From Perognathus longimembris pacificus (lineage: Eukaryota > Chordata > Mammalia > Rodentia > Heteromyidae): a stretch of 64,000 nucleotides of DNA. The notes under the pieces were generated by a model. It made no database searches, was not told the origin of the DNA, and saw only the letters and a list, made by a program, of their open reading frames with translations. The stretch covers positions 4,724,963 through 4,788,962 of the forward strand of contig NC_063176.1 of NCBI RefSeq assembly GCF_023159225.1. The letters are read 5' to 3'. Shown one piece after another: positions 1 to 10,943 of the stretch (position 1 is its first letter; the number at the start of each line of letters is the position of its first letter). The position numbers and the translations under genes are program-made.

Positions 1-176
1 GGTGTCTACGAGGCCATCTACCATGGCGTTCCCATGGTGGGCATTCCTCTGTTTGCAGATCAGCCTGACAACATTGTTCGCTTGGTGGCCAAAGGAGCAG
101 CTGTCAGGCTGAACTTCCACACAATGACCAAGTCAGACCTTCTCAACGCCTTGGAGGCAGTTATTTATGACCCTTT
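1..176 (+). CDS. UGT2B copy 1, exon 5 (5' end cut by window)
   Basis: Begins at nucleotide 45 of the standard 220-nt UGT2B exon 5, so 176 of 220 nt are present. The donor is tt|gtaagt. It aligns without indels to exon 5 of copy 2. The first 63 nt differ at one base, and divergence rises sharply after that. Confidence 0.93.
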
Positions 177-3100
177 GTAAGTATGCCTGTATTCATTAGA
201 AAGGAGAATTGATAAAGGAATTCTTGCTATGAATGTGTACGGATTTCACCCCTTTTGGAAGGAAGTTTATTTTGAAAAAAAAATTGAATATCACTATTCT
301 GTGAAATCTTTTATTTTCAATAAAAGAGCCATTTTTTCCCCCCAATCCTACGGCTTGAATTCGGAGTCTGGCCATTGTCCCTGAGCTTCTCAAGGCTAGC
401 ACTCCACCACTTGAGCAACAGGGCCACTTCTGACCTCTTCTGTTTATGTGGTACTGAAGATGTGAACCCAGGGCTTCATGCATGCTAGGCAAGCACCCTA
501 CCACTAAGCCATATTCCCAGCCCAAGAATATCAGCTGTCTTTGATATCATAGTTTAATTGGAGAATCAATGAAATAATATCTAAGTATGCTTAAAAAACA
601 GTTAGAGGCAAATACTCACTTTCATGAGGATGATACTTTTAAATATGAATTTAAATATAAATTTTAATGTATACAAAATTATGACAAATTTCTACATTAA
701 TAAATATATTTCAATTTTATACCTAACACTTCTGAAACTACAAACACCCTTTTGCTCAGATATTCACTTATTAACAATTTACATCGATTTAAATAATGAC
801 ATACAAACAATGAAATTGACGAGAAACCTGCTGGGGACTGGTGGCCCAAGCCTGTAATCCTAGCAACTCAGGAGGCTGAGATCTGAGGATCCCGGCTCAA
901 CAGAGCTCAGGAAAGGAAAGTCCATGAAACTTTTACCTGAAATTAACCACCTGAAAACCAGAAGTGGCACTGTGGCTCAGAGAACAAGAGTGCTAGCCTT
1001 GAGCATAGAAGCTCAGCAAAGCAACCAGGTCCTAAGTTCAAGCCCCAAGACTGACCACTGTGTGTATGTGTGTGTGTGGGGGGTGTGTGTGTGTATTCAT
1101 ATATATTATATATGTGTTTGTGTGTATGTATGTATATGCATATATGTATGTGTATATATATCAGAAAGTTATTTACTGCAGATTGCATACATTTATTACA
1201 ATTTGAGTATAGTAAAATACATAATTTAATTCAATGACCTTTTGTCACATATAAAAGGTGACAAGACTTTACAACAATTTCTCATGTTTAGGGTTGCTGT
1301 CTGAAATGGACAAGAAAAGTACCTTGACCATTGACATTTATGTGAAATGCTCCATATGAGATAAAATCAAGCCTTATGATGTTGGAGGGAAGAATAGGAG
1401 AGAAAAGGAAGACAGTAACTTATATCCTGAAAAGAAGTTAAGCAGTAGCTTCAATGTATAACAGTAAGCCAGGCTCTGGGGGGCTCATGGCTGTAATCCT
1501 AGTCACTCAGGAAATTGAGATCTGAGGATCTCAGTTCAAAAGTAGTCTGGGCAGCATGGCTCCAATTAACCACCAAAAAGCCAGAAGTGGCGCTGTGGCT
1601 CAAATGATGAAGTGCTAATGTTGAGTAAAAATAATGTAGAGATACTGCCTAGACCTTGAGTTCAAGACCGAGGAGGGAGGAGGGAGGAGGGAGGAGGGAG
1701 GAGGGAGGAGGGAGGAGGGAGGAGGAGGAGGGAGGAAGGAGGAGGGAGGAAGGAGGAGGGAGGAGGAGGAAGAGGAGGAGGAGGAGGAGGAGGAGGAGGA
1801 GGAGGAGGAGGAGGAGGAGGAGGAGGAGGAGGAGGAGGAGGAGGAGGAGGAGGAGATATATATATCATGCTAGAGACTGGGCAAGAGTCCAGTTATAGTT
1901 GAAAATGTTTCCAGCTCTGAGCATTTAAAATTTTTCTCTCCAGGAAAACAATTGACTTCATTTTCTGATTGTCATGAAAAATCAATGGATATTTTGAGCA
2001 AAGTAATACTATAGTTTGAGGACTGCCATTAGAAAATATAGTGGACACTAGATAGAAAATAAAAATAGAAGGCAACCGAGAAGAGTAGCAACTCTGAGAC
2101 TGGTTAAGAGGCATTTGACTCATGGTGACACAGTTCTCTAAATGCTTCAAGACAATTGTCCTCAACTTGCAATTTTACGGTTTCACTAATTATATTTAGA
2201 CTAGATTGTCACTGTCATTTCCTCTGATGGAAAATTTTACCTTTCCCTTCTGACATTCCTTTTACAAATTCATATTCTTGTCACTCAAAGTTTGAAATAT
2301 TGCCAAGTGCCGGTGGCTCACACCTGTACTCCTAGCTACCCAGGAGACTGAGATCTGATGGTAGCAGTTCAAAACCAATCTGGACAGGAAAGTCCATGAG
2401 ACTCCTATCTCCAACCAACCACCAGAAAACTGGAGGTGGTGCTGTGGCTCAAGTGGTCATGCACAAGTCTTGAGCTGAAGAGCTCAGGGACAGATCCCAG
2501 GCCCAGAGTTCAAGCCCCACAACCGACAAAAATGTATTTCAAGGATTGTAAATGAATAAAAGCAATATTTGTGGTAGAGGGGGAAGGAGGGGGGATTAGG
2601 GACTGGGGGTGGTGGTGCGCACGAACCAATCCTGGAGCTTGAATTCTGGATCTTGCCCTCCTCACTTAGCTTTCATGCTCTACAATTTGGGACACACCTT
2701 CATTTCCAGCTTTTTTCTAGTTATTTAGAGATAGGTCTCACAAACTCCTCTCCCTGGGCTAGTATCAAACTGTGATCATCCGCTGTAAGCCTCCGAAGCA
2801 GTGCAGATTACCAGTGTCAGCACACGCTATTCGTGCTGAGTGACACTGATTTCGAATCCGTCACACGTAGAATGTCTCTGAACAATTGCCACTGACTAGG
2901 TATGCGCGGGCACATGATTTTCCTTTTCATGTTGGGTGTTGATGCTTCTCTTTTAGCTACAAAGAGAACGCGATGAGGTTATCAAGAATTCACCACGATC
3001 AGCCCGTGAAGCCCCTGGACCGAGCTGTCTTCTGGATCGAGTTTGTCATGCGCCACAAAGGAGCCAAGCACCTCCGCCCAGCCGTCCACGACCTCACCTG

Positions 3101-3236
3101 GCTCCAGTACCACTCTCTGGATGTCATTGCCTTCCTGCTAGCCTGCGTGGCCGCTGTCACCTTCATCTTCACAAAGGGTTGCGTGCTCTGTTGCCGGAGG
3201 TTAGCTAAAAGCGAAAGAAAGAAGCACAGGGACTGA
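1..3236 (+). CDS. UDP-glucuronosyltransferase 2B family gene, 3' part (copy 1)
   Basis: Last part of a UGT2B gene whose exons 1-4 lie outside the window. The end of exon 5 (1-176) and exon 6 (2957-3236) are present, separated by a 2,780-bp intron. UGT2B enzymes sit in the ER membrane and transfer glucuronic acid from UDP-glucuronate to steroids, bile acids and xenobiotics. The visible half of the UDP-sugar site includes '[11 protein letters not shown]', where D and Q contact the sugar in the family. Exon 6 carries the conserved '[20 protein letters not shown]' block, one membrane helix and a basic tail. The splice joins tt|c, giving Phe where the usual residue is Ser ('DPFYKEN'). The tail ends KKHRD, so the two lysines are at -5 and -4 rather than in a strict KKXX position. 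The frame is open throughout. The subfamily is certain; the individual orthologue cannot be assigned. Confidence 0.93.
341..523 (-). repeat. IDL-Geo type SINE, antisense
   Basis: Read on the minus strand it runs 'gctgggaatatggctta...' (ID-like arm) to '...ccgtaggattg' (end of right arm). It lies 165 bp inside intron 5 of UGT2B copy 1. Confidence 0.8.
831..1056 (+). repeat. 7SL-like + Geo composite SINE
   Basis: The left arm contains 'cctgtaatcctagcaactc' and the right arm 'cactgtggctcagagaac'. It ends in the TG-rich microsatellite that follows. Confidence 0.75.
1057..1165 (+). repeat. (TG)n/(TATG)n microsatellite
   Basis: Alternating TG with TATG and TATA interruptions, immediately 3' of a SINE and probably grown from its tail. 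Confidence 0.85.
1468..1668 (+). repeat. 7SL-like + Geo composite SINE
   Basis: Diverged copy ending 'gagttcaagac', where a purine microsatellite begins. Confidence 0.7.
1669..1855 (+). repeat. (GGAGGGA)n then (GGA)n purine microsatellite
   Basis: About 187 bp of pure purine on the + strand, changing from a GGAGGGA heptamer to GGA triplets, in intron 5 of UGT2B copy 1. Such tracts can form triplex or G-rich structures. Arg- or Pro-rich reading frames here are artefacts of the repeat. Confidence 0.9.
2301..2527 (+). repeat. 7SL-like + Geo composite SINE
   Basis: Near full-length: 'ccggtggctcacacctgta' at the 5' end and 'gttcaagccccacaaccgac' at the 3' end. Confidence 0.8.
2627..2826 (-). repeat. 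7SL-like + Geo composite SINE, antisense, degenerate
   Basis: Antisense copy with 'cctggagcttgaattc' (right arm end) and 'agcctccgaagcag' (left arm). It is about 130 bp upstream of UGT2B copy 1 exon 6. Confidence 0.6.
2957..3236 (+). CDS. UGT2B copy 1, exon 6 (terminal coding exon)
   Basis: The acceptor is ttctcttttag|ctacaaag and the stop is tga at 3234-3236. It encodes the C-terminal end of the sugar-donor domain, a single hydrophobic helix of about 20 residues and a short cytosolic basic tail. It has the same 280-nt length as exon 6 of copy 2. Confidence 0.93.
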
Positions 3237-4310
3237 TTCCAGAAGGAAAGGCTTCACGTTTTCTGGGTTTATTTTGCCAAGCCAAACCATATTATGAAGG
3301 CTTTCACTGCTTGTTTAAGCACGCAGTATTGTCAGACCAAGGGCCAGAAAGGTTGGGGCAAATCAACCGATGGCCACATGCATTGATGTCGAAAGTTGTT
3401 AAAAGTCTGAGTGAGCTGCCACAAAACTTACTGAACTTACTGGCAAGAGTCCCTGATGATTAAATAGTAGAGACTATGACAAGAAACTCATCCTTATAAA
3501 ATATTTATGATCTATGTGATTCCAAGATAGCATTTGAGGGATTGTAATGAAGAATAAACGTTTCAAATAAAATGGAAACAGCGTGTTTTGCCTGGCCATT
3601 CTACGTTTAGAAATCAGGCAGGCAGGAATGGTGCGATATGAGTCTATCCGTGCAGAAGACAGCCCGTCTAGAACATAAATGGCTGCCATCAACAAGCACA
3701 CGTGAAAGTTGTGACATATGTGACCATTACAGAGAAGGGGTTAATTACAACCAGTATTTCAACTACTCTATTTTTTTACTTTACTTAAAAAAAAAAAAAA
3801 AACAGAAAGAATAAAATGCTTTCCTGGCCAAAATAAAATCTGTGAACTTATACAAATACAGAGAAAACTGAAAGAACACACAATTCCAAAGAAAGAATCT
3901 GAATATGTTATACTTGTATGTCTACACCGCTGACCTTTGAATTGGAAGATGACCAGAAAAAGCCCTAAACAATTCCTTTCGTGACTCTTATAGGGGGAGA
4001 AAGGTAAGACTAAATTTTAGTGAACCGATTTGTGAGACAATATACTAGTCAAACTCAGTGCTCTAACATTGATTAAGCAATTGGCTGTTAATCTGTAAAA
4101 TCTACACTTCGGATCAGGCATGACACAAGGAAAACGTGTCCTAATAAAACAATCGTCATTCAGGTAAATTGGTAATAGTCAAACAGGTACCTTTCAGTAC
4201 TAAAATCAAATGACTAGCTTAAGCAGTGATATGACATTTCATTATAATATCTCGTGTGCTAACTAAACAAGCAACACTTACAATTAGAGGAAAGCAACTT
4301 TTGGAGGGGA
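3237..4310 (+). other. 3' UTR of UGT2B copy 1 and unique flank
   Basis: Two overlapping candidate poly(A) signals, AATAAA at 3553-3558 and 3566-3571, lie about 320 nt after the stop, giving a plausible 3' end near 3590. The rest, to about 4310, is AT-rich unique sequence with an A-run at 3787-3802. No further exon or SINE was seen. Confidence 0.5.
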
Positions 4311-4541
4311 AATGCTGGCCCTGGGGCTTGAACTCTGGGCTTAGGCACTGTCCTGAGCTTCTTTTGCTCACGGCTACAGCTCTACCAGTTGAGTCATAGC
4401 TCTACTTCCAGCTTTTTTAGTAGTTTGAGTGGAGATGAGAGTCTCATAGACTCTCCTTCCTGGGCTGGATTTAAACCCTGATCCCCAGATCTCAACCGCC
4501 CGTATAGCTAGAATTGCAGGTGTGAGCCACTAGAGCCCAGC
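4311..4541 (-). repeat. 7SL-like + Geo composite SINE, antisense
   Basis: Antisense copy ending 'ggtgtgagccactagagccc', the complement of the left-arm start. Confidence 0.75.
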
Positions 4542-4749
4542 TAACTTCTACCATCCAGAACTGCCACAATCTTTTCAACAAGACGAGACTTGATAGAAGA
4601 AATTTGAAATGTCATTCAAAGGAACTCAGAAGAAAAACTCTCCATGGTGAAAAGGCAACCAACAGAAACAACCTACGACAAGAATAAGTTGTTAGATAGA
4701 AGAGGCAAAACTTCAAGTCAGTCATTTTTAATAGGGTAAGCGATACAAG

Positions 4750-4965
4750 GGGGCTGTGGATGTGGCCAAGTGGTAGAGTGCTTGCCTTGCACACATAAAG
4801 CCCTGGGTTCAAGTCCTTTATACTACATTGTACCACTGCTTGTAAAAACCCAGAAGTGGCACTGTGGCTCAAGTGGTAGAGTGCTAGCCTTGAGCGAAAG
4901 AAGCTCAGGGACAGTGCTCAGACCCTGAGTTCAAGCCCCAGGACTGGTTAAAAAAAAAAAAAAAG
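4750..4965 (+). repeat. IDL-Geo type SINE
   Basis: Two-arm element: 'gtggccaagtggtagagtgc' (A-box region), then 'gggttcaagtcc' (B-box region), then the right arm and an A-run. Confidence 0.8.
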
Positions 4966-5088
4966 ATACAGGGAAAACCACATTACCACTTTCAAAGAAG
5001 TAAATAAATCTGTAATGAACAATCTAATATTCAGGATAGAATATAGAGAAATAGAAAAAATAAGTTTTCTTTTTAAAAAAAGTACAAA

Positions 5089-5336
5089 CAAGTATGCACT
5101 AGTGGCTCATGTCTATAATACTCGCTACTCAAGAGGCTGAGATCTGAGTGTCATGGTTTGAAGCCAGCCTGAGGAAGAAAAGTTGATGATACTCTCTGTC
5201 AATTAACCAGCAAAAAATAACAAGAGATGGACATGTTCTATAAGAAGAAGAGTGCAAGCCGTGGGTGAAAAACCCAGGCCAGAGAGCTCCAGACTTTGAG
5301 TTCAAGCCCCATCACGCATGTATTCACAGAATGCAT

Positions 5337-5376
<40 letters not shown>
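5089..5376 (+). repeat. 7SL-like + Geo composite SINE with (CA)n tail
   Basis: The SINE body runs to about 5317. A (CA) array follows at 5339-5376. Confidence 0.75.
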
Positions 5377-5379
<3 letters not shown>

Positions 5380-5589
5380 CATGCAAAGTTAACACATGAT
5401 ACTGAATAAGAGGAGCATGAAATTTAAGGCAAAACAATGACTATGAAAAAATTGTGGTGTTTTATAACCAACATAAATAAATGGAAAACAGCTTTTAGAA
5501 CTTTTCTTTTTAAGTTACTACAATATAAAGGAAGAAATGTTGATCTTCATGTTAGATTGAAATTTACACCTTTAAATGCCTATATTTAA

Positions 5590-7520
5590 AAAGATAAATG
5601 GTGTATTGTTCCTATATAATTGGCATAGTAAACCACATGAGCATAATCAGGAATAAGAATCATATCATTATTTCAATTGATGCAGAATGGACTTTTGACA
5701 TAATTGAACAATTGTACTGGTATAAACTTTTCAGGAATTTAGATTTTAAAATAATGAAACATAACATCATAAGGGATACATAGGACAAAGTGATAGCTAA
5801 CATCATTCTAAATGCTAACAAGTTGGAACATTTTCCCTAAAAGCAGAAACTAGCCAAGGGCACACATTCTCTTTACTCTCATTCAGCAGAGTATTAGAAT
5901 TTCTAGCCAGGGCAATGAGACAAGAGAAAGAAACAGGAGGAGTCCAAATAGGGAAGGAAGAAGTCAAACTACCTATTCCCAGATGAGATTATCCGAAACT
6001 TTAAAGACCCTAAATACCACACCTAAACTCCTAGAGCTGGTTTGTAAAAAGACCTTTAGAAACATAGGAGAATCCAAAATCAATATAGAAAAATAAGTAG
6101 CTTTTTTTGTATACCAAGAATGAACAGGACAAAAAGAATATTACAAATACAACTCCAACTGCAATAGCTACAAAAATATATGTATGTGTATTTATGTTTG
6201 TATACACACACACACATATATGTTTACATATGACTTAGTAGTAAACCTAACCTGCTCAGTGAAGGAGCTCTATAATGAAAACTGTAAATTGCTGAGGCAA
6301 TTGAAGAAGATGGGACAATGGAAAGGCCTCCAATGTTCCTGCAGTTGTAGGACTTAACATTGTGAGAATGTCCATAATGCCCAAGGCAGTCTACAGATTT
6401 ACTAAAACATACATCAAAAGACAATATTAGGCACAACACCAGACTTCAAATTTTAGCGCAAAGCAATAACTACATCAACAAAACAGCTTGGAATTGGCAC
6501 AAAAACAAACATGAAGAGCAGTGGAACAGATTAGAAGACCCACAAACGAACTCACACACAGCCAACTGGTGTTGTTTTGTTTTTCTTTTTACAAATGAGA
6601 CAAAAATACATGTTGGAAAAATAGGATAACTTCAACATACGGTGCTAGGAAAAAATGGACATTCATCTGCAGAAGGCTGAAACTAGATCTAACTTTCTCT
6701 TGCCTTTTCTAAATATCAATTCAAAGACCTAAATATCAATATCAATATCAAAGACCTTAATGAAAGACTTAAACCTTGAAAGAACTACAAAAAGAGATAA
6801 CACTAGAATTTGTTTGTAGGAACAGAAAATTCCTGCATATAACTTCAGGGTCTCCACAGATAAGAGAACTGGCAGATGGGATGGCATTGAGCTGCAAATC
6901 ATCTGCACAGTGAAGGACAGAGACATTACGCTGCTAAAAAGAAAGCCTTCAAAACTGGAGATCTTTGCTAAATTTACATCCAACGAAAGACTAATAACCA
7001 GCACCAACAATGACGTTAACATTGTTGGTGCTGGTTATTAGTCTTTCGTTGGATGTAAATTTAGATGTTAGATGTAAATTTATCCAACTAATACATGGAC
7101 AAAGGAGATCGACATGCCTCAACTACAACTACATGAATAAATGCTCACCATCCTTGGCCATAAAGGAATGCACAACAAAATAACATTGAGAATTCATCAC
7201 ACGTTAGTCAGAATGGCCATCATCGAAAATGCACACAGAAAAACGAACTCACCATCCAAGAAAACAAATACCAAGAAACTATGTAGTACTTGAACGACGG
7301 GTGTGGACGGCCAAGAGGAGGAAGGTGGACAAATGGAAAGAGGAGGGAGGGGGAGAATACAGTCGCACGTCCTACAAAATTAAGAAAAATGGGAGAGGTG
7401 TTGGGTTGGGAGGGATGGGGGAGAATGAGGAAATGGATCTATATTGAATTCATAAACTGATTGCATAACTATGAAAAGATGATAAAATATAACTCAAAAT
7501 AATATATCAAATGGTACTAG
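5590..7520 (+). mobile_element. Decayed L1 retrotransposon: ORF2 reverse-transcriptase part and 3' end
   Basis: Reading-frame fragments match L1 ORF2: an 'HIIISIDAEWTFD' segment near 5660 is close to the family's 'HMIISIDAEKAFD', and 'caatgagacaagagaaag' near 5915 sits where ORF2 encodes the RQEK segment. Frames are broken many times. From about 7290 the sequence becomes the purine-rich L1 3' UTR type. A 44-bp palindrome (6968-7064) interrupts the copy. Not functional. Confidence 0.7.
6968..7064. repeat. Perfect 44-bp inverted repeat (hairpin) with 9-nt spacer
   Basis: The arms at 6968-7011 and 7021-7064 are exact reverse complements, with spacer 7012-7020 (gacgttaac). A further partial direct copy of the outer arm ('gatgtaaattta') follows at 7070-7082. 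It lies in the decayed L1 copy. Confidence 0.95.
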
Positions 7521-7539
7521 AAAAAAAAAATACAATGAA

Positions 7540-7920
7540 CACCAAGTGCTGTTGAGTATGTGGGATAAAGGCACTGTAATACAGTGTTGGTGAGAAAGTG
7601 AGAGGGCGACCTCCACGAAGTTAGTATGAAGATTGCCCCCAAACCTAACATCAGAAGGCTATGCCACTCTTGAGATTTATCTGAAAGACTGCAAGACAAG
7701 CATACGATACAGGCACTTGTACACTCATATTCATTGCAGCTCTACTCACAGGAGACCTATGGAAACAGCTGTATGTCTGTCTGTATGATGTATACATCTA
7801 TAGACCAGTGTGTACACATGCACCTATCACAATGTGTATGTATGCATGTGTATATACTATGGGTATACATATATGTACATACATAGGTGTATATATGTGT
7901 GTTTACACACCTACAGACAG
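7540..7920 (+). repeat. L1 3'-end-like fragment and TG/TA-rich tract
   Basis: 'gtgttggtgagaaagtgaga' and 'cattcattgcagctctactcaca'-type sequence resemble the L1 3' region. An irregular TGTA/CATA tract follows at about 7770-7910. Confidence 0.45.
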
Positions 7921-8006
7921 CAAGTGAGAAATGAGGATAGGGGTGGAAATTAGTACAACTCTGAAAAAGAGACTACCAATTCCTCCAAGGCTAAAAATAG
8001 TTGTAC

Positions 8007-8216
8007 TGCCAGGCACCAGTGACTTATGGCTCTAATTCCTACCTGGAGCCAGCCAGACAGGGAAGTTCATGAGACTCTCGAGATAAAAATCTTATCACCA
8101 AAAGAGTCTCAATTAAACACCTCAAAAGCTCGGAAGTACCATTATGGCTAAAGGAATAGCCTGGAGTAAGAAATCTCAGGGATAGTATCCAGGCCTTGCA
8201 TTCAAGCCTTATCACA
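8007..8216 (+). repeat. 7SL-like + Geo composite SINE, diverged
   Basis: 'aggcaccagtgacttatggc' to 'cattcaagccttatcac'. It leads directly into a CG/CA microsatellite. Confidence 0.6.
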
Positions 8217-8217
8217 C

Positions 8218-8281
8218 AAATGCGCGCGTGCGCGCACACACACACACACACACACGCACGCACGCACGCACGCACACACGT
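8218..8281 (+). repeat. (CG/CA)n alternating purine-pyrimidine tract
   Basis: 'gcgcgcgtgcgcgcacac' runs into (CA)n and then (CGCA)n. Strict alternation favours left-handed Z-DNA. Confidence 0.85.
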
Positions 8282-8727
8282 ACTGAGATTCTGTAATCCC
8301 AAATGTATCCATGTAGAACTGGTTCATAAATGTCATTACGTAGCCTCATTAATAGTAGTCAAAAGTTGAGAACAAAACAAATACCAATTTACTTCGGAAT
8401 AAATAGCTTATCTGTGCTATAAAATACAATTTTCAAATTATAAGGAATGAACTAATAATATCTACTATGAGAGAGAAAGGTTTTTAAGTTCTTGTAACCA
8501 TGGAAGTGAATAACAGCATATGACCTATGGTATCATGCATAAGAGAAATGCTCCAAATAAGAAAAACCTATAACAAGAGGAAGTGCATTAAGGGTTACCA
8601 AGGACAGCAACATGAGAAATGACTAAAAGTACAGGGCTGTCTCTGGAATAATAGAATGCTCTAAACTTGATTGCAGCAGTTGGTTTGCAATTTTGACATT
8701 GTACTGTGAACGCTGAACTATGCACTT

Positions 8728-8918
8728 GGTGCTGTCCCCCAGCTATTCTCCTCAACGCTAGCACTCTACCATATGAACCACACTGTACTTCCACTAAGTG
8801 GTTAATCAGAGATAAGAGTCTAAGGACTTGCCTGCCCAGGCTGGCTTTGGATCAGAAGTCTCAAATCTCAGCTTCCTGAATAACCAGGCTTACAGGCATG
8901 AGACACTGGCACCCAGCT
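8728..8918 (-). repeat. 7SL-like + Geo composite SINE, antisense
   Basis: Antisense copy ending 'catgagacactggcacccag', about 440 bp upstream of UGT2B copy 2. Confidence 0.65.
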
Positions 8919-9360
8919 ACATCTGACCTTTATATAAAAAATAATTATAGGGGAAATCTATTGAATAATGAGTGCACACAAAAAAATTCTGATTTAAGAA
9001 TTTTGTGACTGTATTTCTAGCTTTATGTCTACAAAAGTACATTACAAAGGCGTAACTCTCTTACTAGCATTCTCAAAACTGTTGTAAAATCATCAACATA
9101 TGGTAGCTTCATGGTTCATATTACTTGATCAATCTTAACAGGAAAAAAGCACCTGCAATCAAGAGCCACAGTGCACACATGCTCATAAAACAGGAGGTTA
9201 TCTATTTCCTGATGTATTCACTTGGCCTCCAGATACTCTGAGTACTGGAATACCGTATTGACTTTGGTGCGTACGTTACTTTTTAACTAGCTGCTTTCTC
9301 TTGGGCAGCTGCAAGAGCCCAGAAAAGTCAATCTGAAAGGGAACACGGTACTGTTACAGC
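8919..9360 (+). promoter_or_regulatory. Upstream region of UGT2B copy 2
   Basis: About 440 bp of SINE-free DNA before the start codon. A 13-mer at 9275-9287 (gttactttttaac) matches the HNF1 palindrome GTTAATNATTAAC at all but two defined positions and lies 74-86 bp before the ATG, close to where HNF1 sites occur in other UGT2B promoters. No convincing TATA box was seen. The start codon context is agcATGG, a strong Kozak match. Confidence 0.5.
9275..9287 (+). promoter_or_regulatory. HNF1-like site
   Basis: Imperfect palindrome with intact GTTA and TTAAC ends. HNF1A drives liver expression of several UGT2B genes, so the position is sensible. Called from the motif only. Confidence 0.4.
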
Positions 9361-10084
9361 ATGGTTTCCAAAGTGACTACGGTTCTGCTCTTGCTCCAGC
9401 TGAGTGGTTACTTTGTTTCCGGGAAATGTGGGAAGGTGCTAGTGTGGCCCATGGAATACAGCCACTGGATCAACATGAAGATAATACTGGATGAGCTTGT
9501 GCTCAGGGGCCACCAGGTGACTGTTCTGGTATCTTCTAGCTCTGCTTTCTTTGATGTTGACCAACCATCTCTTATTACGTTTGAGATTTATCCCTCACCA
9601 TCAATCCGTGAGGAGGTGGAAAGATTGTTCCTGGAGGCCATCACAAAGTGGATTTACGAGCTGTCAGAGCTATCATTTTGGACATATTTTTCCAGGTTGC
9701 AAGAACTCGTGTGGGAAGATTCTGCTTATTTTGAGAGTCTCTGCAAAGATGTGGTTTTGAACAAGAAGCTGATGACAAAACTAGGAGAATCGAGGTTTGA
9801 TGTCATTCTCGCAGATGCCTTCATTCCCTGCGGCGACCTGCTGGCCGAGCTCCTAAGCCTCCCTCTTGTGTACACGCACCGCTTCTTTTGGGGGTACACG
9901 TATGAGAAGTACAGTGGAGGGCTTCCAGTTCCTCCTTCCTACGTGCCTATCATTCAGGCAGAGCTCAGTGATCGGATGACATTTACGGAGAGGGTGAAAA
10001 ACATGCTCTACGTGATTTATTTTGACTTTTGGTTCCAAGCATTTAATGAGAAGAAGTGGGATCAGTTTTACAGTGAAGTTCTAG
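9361..10084 (+). CDS. UGT2B copy 2, exon 1
   Basis: 724 nt: signal peptide and almost all of the substrate-binding domain (residues 1-241). The donor is cta|g|gtaagt, leaving one base for the next codon. The frame runs on past the donor to a stop at 10200, but homology stops exactly at the splice site ('[10 protein letters not shown]'). Confidence 0.96.
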
Positions 10085-10892
10085 GTAAGTCCTACTTCAC
10101 CTGCTCCTGGAAGGTGCTGACTTTGCTTTTATCTCTGAAGGTGAATGTCAGGTCAGAGGAATTTCTCCTTGATGCGGGAGTGCTGTTAATGATGATGTAA
10201 ATAAACAAAAGCATCTCTAAAAATAAAAACACCGAAGTGTTTCTAGAAAAGTGTCAGAAAGCTTTGGGAGACATTTGAACAGGAGACATCAGGAAAGCAT
10301 GGGAGGCCCCTCAAAACAGATTGCTGAAGATTTCCGAACACAGTCTTGTATCTGCCTTACTATTTTAACTGGTCTGTAAAGTCAGCCATTCCTAACTTTA
10401 CTCAAACTCTTGATGAGGGTAGACATGTAGGCTGAAGAGAACACATACTTGCACCAAGATTAGCTATACACCACGAAAGACTTTTTAACCTTGGGTACAG
10501 AGGTTTTCTAACTTAGAAATTCAACTGTTTTTACTTTACCTCATCATTTTTTTCCCACAGGAAAGAGACAGGGTGTCTTTATACTAGACATAGTAAACCT
10601 GTGAGTTTGGACTTTCATTGAATCTATCTGCCTTTAAAATCCATATTTAAACATTCATAATGTTGCCAGCACTGGGGCTCACTCCTGAAAACCTACTCAC
10701 AAGGCTGAGATCGTGGCATTAAACCAGCCCAGGCATAAAAATCTGTGAGACGCTTATCTCCAATTGACTACCAAAGAAGCGGGAAGTGGAACGGTGGGTC
10801 AGGTGACAGACCACTAACCTTGAACACAAAAAGTTCAGGGATAATGCCTAGGCGCTGAGTTTAAGCCCCAGTTCTGGCGCTCATGCACGCGG

Positions 10893-10943
<51 letters not shown>

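Noticed and set aside
1656..1898. Arg-rich and Pro-rich frames
   Set aside because: Translation of the (GGA)n array in all frames; no gene signals.
1..3236. UGT2B copy 1 as a truncated pseudogene
   Set aside because: The missing part is outside the window; the visible exons are open, correctly spliced and keep family motifs.
10085..10200. Extension of the UGT2B copy 2 exon 1 frame to a stop at 10,200
   Set aside because: Homology to UGT2B ends exactly at the gtaagt donor, and exon 2 continues in frame. Readthrough would lose the sugar-donor domain.
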